NCBI GenBank assembly: GCA_947476735.1
Contig: CANJRZ010000003.1
Coordinates: 1-57,573 of the forward strand
Length of the DNA stretch: 57,573 bases
Source of the DNA: Sphingomonadaceae bacterium
Lineage (GTDB): Bacteria; Pseudomonadota; Alphaproteobacteria; Sphingomonadales; Sphingomonadaceae
Direction of reading: 5' to 3'
A model generated the notes under the pieces. It did not search any database. It was not told where the DNA came from and was given only the letters and a program-made list of their open reading frames with translations. The position numbers and the translations under genes are program-made. This document shows positions 53,625 to 57,573 of the stretch, in pieces; the stretch's first letter is position 1, and each line of letters opens with the position of its first letter.

Positions 53625-54356
53625 ATGGCTGACGAAACCGAAATCCAGGCGGCTGCGCCTGCTGAAGCCATTCCCGGCGGCGAACCTCAGGGCGAACGCC
53701 GCGGTCGCGGCGGCCGTGGCCGTGGCGGCGGTGGCGGTAACGATCGTGGCGGCGGCCGTGGCCGTGACGGCAACAATCGTGGCCGTCGTGACGATCGCAA
53801 CAAGGGCGGCGAGGATCAGGGCGAAGAACTGATCGAGAAGTTGGTCCACATCAACCGCGTCTCGAAGACGGTGAAGGGCGGCAAGCGCTTCGGCTTTGCG
53901 GCGCTGGTCGTCGTCGGCGATGGCAAGGGCCGTTCCGGCTTCGGCCATGGCAAGGCGCGCGAAGTGCCCGAGGCGATCGCCAAGGCGACCGCCGCTGCCA
54001 AGAAAGCGATGATCCGCGTGCCGCTTCGCGAGGGCCGGACGCTTCACCATGACGGGAATGGCCATTTCGGAGCCGGCCGCGTCACGCTTCGCACCGCACC
54101 TCCGGGTACTGGCATCATCGCCGGCGGACCGATGCGCGCTATCTTCGAGAGCCTGGGTGTTCATGACGTGGTGACCAAGTCGGTCGGTACCTCGAACCCC
54201 TACAACATGATCCGGGCGACTTTTGAGGCGCTCAAGGAACAGACTTCGCCCAAGTCGGTATCGCAGCGCCGCGGCAAGAAGATCGCCGACCTTCTGGGTC
54301 GCGGCGGTGTTTCGGCTCCGGTTGCCGAGGCCGAAGCCGCGGCGATCACGGAGTAA
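53625..54356 (+). CDS. rpsE: 30S ribosomal protein S5 with RGG-rich N-terminal extension
   Basis: [51 protein letters not shown] core preceded by [37 protein letters not shown]. Confidence 0.97.
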   Translation: MADETEIQAAAPAEAIPGGEPQGERRGRGGRGRGGGGGNDRGGGRGRDGNNRGRRDDRNKGGEDQGEELIEKLVHINRVSKTVKGGKRFGFAALVVVGDGKGRSGFGHGKAREVPEAIAKATAAAKKAMIRVPLREGRTLHHDGNGHFGAGRVTLRTAPPGTGIIAGGPMRAIFESLGVHDVVTKSVGTSNPYNMIRATFEALKEQTSPKSVSQRRGKKIADLLGRGGVSAPVAEAEAAAITE

Positions 54357-54362
54357 TTGATC

Positions 54363-54548
54363 ATGTCTGCCAAGACCATCAAAGTGACTCAGACCGGTTC
54401 GCCGATCCGGCGTCCCACCGATCAGCGCGCAACGCTGATCGGTCTCGGGCTGAACAAGATGCACAGGACCCGCGAGCTTCCTGACACGCCCGAAGTGCGT
54501 GGCATGATCGCCAAGGTCCAGCATATGGTGAAGGTGAACGAGGCGTAA
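54363..54548 (+). CDS. rpmD: 50S ribosomal protein L30
   Basis: [53 protein letters not shown]. Confidence 0.97.
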   Translation: MSAKTIKVTQTGSPIRRPTDQRATLIGLGLNKMHRTRELPDTPEVRGMIAKVQHMVKVNEA

Positions 54549-54693
54549 GCCTCGGACATCCTGCCCTGGGTCAGGATCTCCGCCGCGGAGGACTATCCGC
54601 GGGCATAAGGCCCTGGCTTTTACCGGGGCTGCGGCATGATCGTAATGGTGCGACCATGCCATGCGCGACAAAAGCGAAAGCGAGTGCAGGACA

Positions 54694-55248
54694 ATGAAAC
54701 TCAACGAACTTCGTGACAATGCCGGCGCCCGCAAGGGTCGGGTCCGCGTCGGACGCGGCATCGGCTCGGGCCTGGGCAAGACTGCCGGACGTGGCCAGAA
54801 GGGCCAGACGAGCCGCTCGGGCGTCTCGATCAATGGTTTCGAAGGCGGCCAGATGCCGCTCCACATGCGGCTGCCAAAGCGCGGCTTCAATAACATCTTC
54901 GCCAAGGATCATGCCGAGGTAAATCTCGGTACGATCCAGAAACTGGTCGATGCCAAGAAGCTCGATGCCAAGGGTCTGATCGATCACGATGCGCTCAAGG
55001 CGGCCGGCGTGGCGCGCGGCGGCAAGGACGGCGTGCGAATCCTGGGCAAGGGTGAACTGACCGCGAAGCTGTCATTCAAGGTCGCTGGCGTTTCGGCGGG
55101 TGCCAAGGCCGCGATCGAAAAGGCCGGTGGTTCGGTCGAGGTGATCGAGGTGGTCGCTGCCGCGGACAAGGCCAAAGCCAAGCACCGGACAGTCCAAAAG
55201 GCGCGCGCTGCCGACAAGGAAGCCAAGAAGGCCGCTGCCAAGGCCTGA
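54694..55248 (+). CDS. rplO: 50S ribosomal protein L15
   Basis: [65 protein letters not shown]. Confidence 0.98.
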   Translation: MKLNELRDNAGARKGRVRVGRGIGSGLGKTAGRGQKGQTSRSGVSINGFEGGQMPLHMRLPKRGFNNIFAKDHAEVNLGTIQKLVDAKKLDAKGLIDHDALKAAGVARGGKDGVRILGKGELTAKLSFKVAGVSAGAKAAIEKAGGSVEVIEVVAAADKAKAKHRTVQKARAADKEAKKAAAKA

Positions 55249-55358
55249 CGCCGCTCATCGCTTTGGGCTTAGACAAGCCGGAAGCACACACTATATGAGG
55301 CGGCGGCGGGACCGATGAGGTTCTTCCGCCGCTTTTATTTTCGGGGTCAGAAATCAAC

Positions 55359-56726
55359 ATGGCATCCGCAGCCGAACAAATGGCAGCCAATATCAGCCTG
55401 GGCCAATTCGCCAAGGCAACCGAGCTCAAGAAGCGTCTGTGGTTCACGCTCGGTGCGCTGATCATCTTCCGCCTGCTCAGCCATGTGCCGCTGCCCGGGC
55501 TCGATCCACGCGCGCTAGCCTCGCTGTTCGATACGACGCGCGGCGGTGTGCTCGATTTCTTCAACGCTTTTTCCGGTGGTTCGCTGACCCGCATGTCGCT
55601 GATCGCGCTCGGTGTGATGCCTTACATCACCGCCTCGATCGTGGTGCAGTTGGCGACGTCGCTGTCACCCACCCTGGCTGCGATCAAGAAGGAAGGCGAA
55701 AGCGGGCGCAAGAAGCTCAATCAATATACCCGGTATGGCACGGTCGTCCTTACCGGTATTCAGGGCTATTTCATCGCAGTCGGGCTCGAAACCTGGGGCG
55801 CCAGCGCGGGCATGGAAGCGGTGGTCGTCGATCCGATGCTGTTCCGCTTCACCACAGTGATTTCGCTGATCGGCGGCACTATGTTCCTGATGTGGCTTGG
55901 TGAGCAGATCACCAGCAGGGGCATTGGCAACGGCGTCTCGCTGATCATCATGGCAGGCATTGTCTCGCAGCTTCCAACCGCACTCGCCAACCTGTTTGAG
56001 GGTGGCCGCACCGGCTCGCTGTCGGCGATCTTCATCGTCGCCGCCGTTATCGGTGTCGTGGCTTTGGTGGCCGGGATCGTCTTCATGGAGCGCGCCCAGC
56101 GTCGGGTACTGATCCAATATCCCAAGCGGCAGACCGCCAAGGGTATGATGCAGGCGGACAAGAGCCACCTGCCGCTCAAGATCAACACTGCCAACGTGAT
56201 CCCGCCGATCTTCGCTTCATCGCTGTTGCTGATGCCGTTGACGGTCAGTCAGTTCGCCGGGCAGCGGACCGCAGGCGAAAGCATGTGGGGCGATTTCGTC
56301 ATCGCACTTAACCAGTACCTGCATCACGGCACGCCGCTTTACATGGCGCTTTATGCGTCAGGGATTATCTTTTTCTGCTTCTTCTACACAGCCGTCGTGT
56401 TCAATCCTGAAGAGACTGCGGATAATCTCAAGCGATATGGCGGCTTTATCCCGGGCATCCGTCCCGGCAAGAACACAGCCGATTATCTTGATTATGTCCT
56501 GACTCGGATCACGGTGATTGGCGCGGCCTATCTGACCTTCATCTGCCTGGTGCCCGAATATGTCACCTCGCATTATGGTTTGGGAATCGCGCTTGGAGGC
56601 ACCAGCCTGTTGATCGTGGTCAACGTCACGATTGATACCGTTACGCAAATACAGAGCCATCTGCTCGCCCATCAATATGGCGACCTTATCAAGAAGGCCA
56701 AGCTTAAGGGGGGACAACGTCGGTGA
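55359..56726 (+). CDS. secY: Preprotein translocase subunit SecY
   Basis: LSHVPLPGLDPRALASLFDT, LNQYTRYGTVVLTGIQGYFIAVGLE, NPEETADNLKRYGGFIPGIRPGKNTADYLDYVLTRIT. Confidence 0.98.
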   Translation: MASAAEQMAANISLGQFAKATELKKRLWFTLGALIIFRLLSHVPLPGLDPRALASLFDTTRGGVLDFFNAFSGGSLTRMSLIALGVMPYITASIVVQLATSLSPTLAAIKKEGESGRKKLNQYTRYGTVVLTGIQGYFIAVGLETWGASAGMEAVVVDPMLFRFTTVISLIGGTMFLMWLGEQITSRGIGNGVSLIIMAGIVSQLPTALANLFEGGRTGSLSAIFIVAAVIGVVALVAGIVFMERAQRRVLIQYPKRQTAKGMMQADKSHLPLKINTANVIPPIFASSLLLMPLTVSQFAGQRTAGESMWGDFVIALNQYLHHGTPLYMALYASGIIFFCFFYTAVVFNPEETADNLKRYGGFIPGIRPGKNTADYLDYVLTRITVIGAAYLTFICLVPEYVTSHYGLGIALGGTSLLIVVNVTIDTVTQIQSHLLAHQYGDLIKKAKLKGGQRR

Positions 56727-56757
56727 TTTTCCACGGCTTCGTAACGGGCGCTGCCAC

Positions 56758-57405
56758 GTGAACATCATCCTGCTGGGGCCGCCCGGCGCGGGCAAGGGGA
56801 CGCAGGCTTCAAAGCTTGTGGCCGAACGCGGCATGGTGCAGCTCTCGACCGGCGATATGCTTCGCGCAGCGGTAAAAGCCGAAACACCGGTCGGGCTCAA
56901 GGCCAAGGCCGTGATGGAAGCTGGCCAGCTCGTCTCCGATGAGATCGTATCGGGTCTGATCGGTGAAAAGCTCGACAGCATGTCGGCCTCCGAAGGCGCG
57001 ATATTCGACGGTTATCCGCGTACCGAGCCGCAGGCCCGGGCGCTCGACGAGATCCTTGCCAGCCGCGGGCGTACGCTCGCCCATGTCATTGAGCTTGAGG
57101 TCAACGAGGATGCGCTCGTCCAGCGCATCACCGGTCGCTTTACATGCGCCAGTTGTGGCGAGGGCTATCACGACACGTTCAAACAGCCCCGCGTCACAGG
57201 CAAGTGCGACGTCTGCGGTTCATCCGAATTCAAGCGTCGTCCCGACGACAATGAGGAAACCGTCCGCACGCGGATGACCGAATACCGCGCCAAGACTGCG
57301 CCTATCCTTCCTATCTACGAAGCGCGGGGCCTCGTGAAGCGGGTCGACGGCATGGCTGAAATGAACGCCGTGTCGGCGGCGATCGCCGGGATTTTGGATA
57401 ACTGA
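56758..57405 (+). CDS. adk: Adenylate kinase (GTG start)
   Basis: NIILLGPPGAGKGTQASKLVAERGMVQLSTGDMLRAAV, zinc-type LID CASCGEGYHDTFKQPRVTGKCDVCGSSEFKRRPDDNEETVRTRM. Confidence 0.97.
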   Translation: MNIILLGPPGAGKGTQASKLVAERGMVQLSTGDMLRAAVKAETPVGLKAKAVMEAGQLVSDEIVSGLIGEKLDSMSASEGAIFDGYPRTEPQARALDEILASRGRTLAHVIELEVNEDALVQRITGRFTCASCGEGYHDTFKQPRVTGKCDVCGSSEFKRRPDDNEETVRTRMTEYRAKTAPILPIYEARGLVKRVDGMAEMNAVSAAIAGILDN

Positions 57406-57435
57406 TCCACAGATTTGAAGCGACCGGTGTATGGA

Positions 57436-57464
57436 CACCTTAAAGCCACTTTGGCTTTAAGGTG
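57436..57464. terminator. Perfect 13-bp hairpin downstream of adk
   Basis: CACCTTAAAGCCA ctt TGGCTTTAAGGTG followed by ATTTCG; weak T tract, so terminator status is uncertain. Confidence 0.5.
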
Positions 57465-57487
57465 ATTTCGTGCATTCTCGCAGCGCA

Positions 57488-57573
57488 ATGGAACAGCAAC
57501 CGGTCAGGCGGAGAAGACGACGGCGCCGCCGCTCTGCGGCCGCCAAGAATGAGACTATCGCCTGGCTGACTTA
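57488..57573 (+). CDS. Partial ORF with nine consecutive arginines (truncated by window end)
   Basis: ATG GAA CAG CAA CCG GTC then AGG CGG AGA AGA CGA CGG CGC CGC CGC, then SAAAKNETIAWLT; possible in-frame GTG start at 57470. Confidence 0.45.
   Translation, partial: MEQQPVRRRRRRRRRSAAAKNETIAWLT

Noticed and set aside
53202-54905. 567-aa minus-strand ORF across rplR-rpsE-rpmD-rplO
   Set aside because: Antisense to several certain ribosomal genes; low-complexity translation caused by codon bias.

Overview
The window is a contiguous GC-rich chromosomal segment. Protein sequences and gene order suggest an alphaproteobacterium, probably Sphingomonadales; this taxonomy is inference. It is mostly housekeeping. 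Bases 1-40.5 kb hold biosynthetic, respiratory, cell-wall and RNA-modification genes: ccmAB, thrC, argD-argF, hslO, queC-queE, lipB, hemF, trmL, petABC, mtnP, ychF, pth, rplY, PDH E2/E3 and cutA. Bases 40.8-57.4 kb hold a fused str-S10-spc ribosomal cluster: rpsL-rpsG-fusA-tuf-rpsJ-rplCDWB-rpsS-rplV-rpsC-rplP-rpmC-rpsQ-rplNXE-rpsNH-rplFR-rpsE-rpmD-rplO-secY-adk. I found no rRNA, CRISPR array, transposase, integrase or phage module, and recognised no tRNA. There is no convincing large novel system. Points worth a second look: (1) an Anbu-type proteasome homologue without its usual operon partners; (2) an intrinsic terminator between a predicted promoter and argD, suggesting attenuation; (3) a CRP-like site and a perfect palindrome overlapping the start codon of a small ORF; (4) a MASE1-GGDEF protein with no ATG for its first predicted transmembrane segment; (5) structured spacers inside the ribosomal operons; (6) an S5 protein with a long RGG-rich N-terminus; (7) a partial ORF with nine consecutive arginines after adk; (8) two copies of a compound palindromic repeat. 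All calls come from reading the sequence and supplied ORFs; no database search was run.
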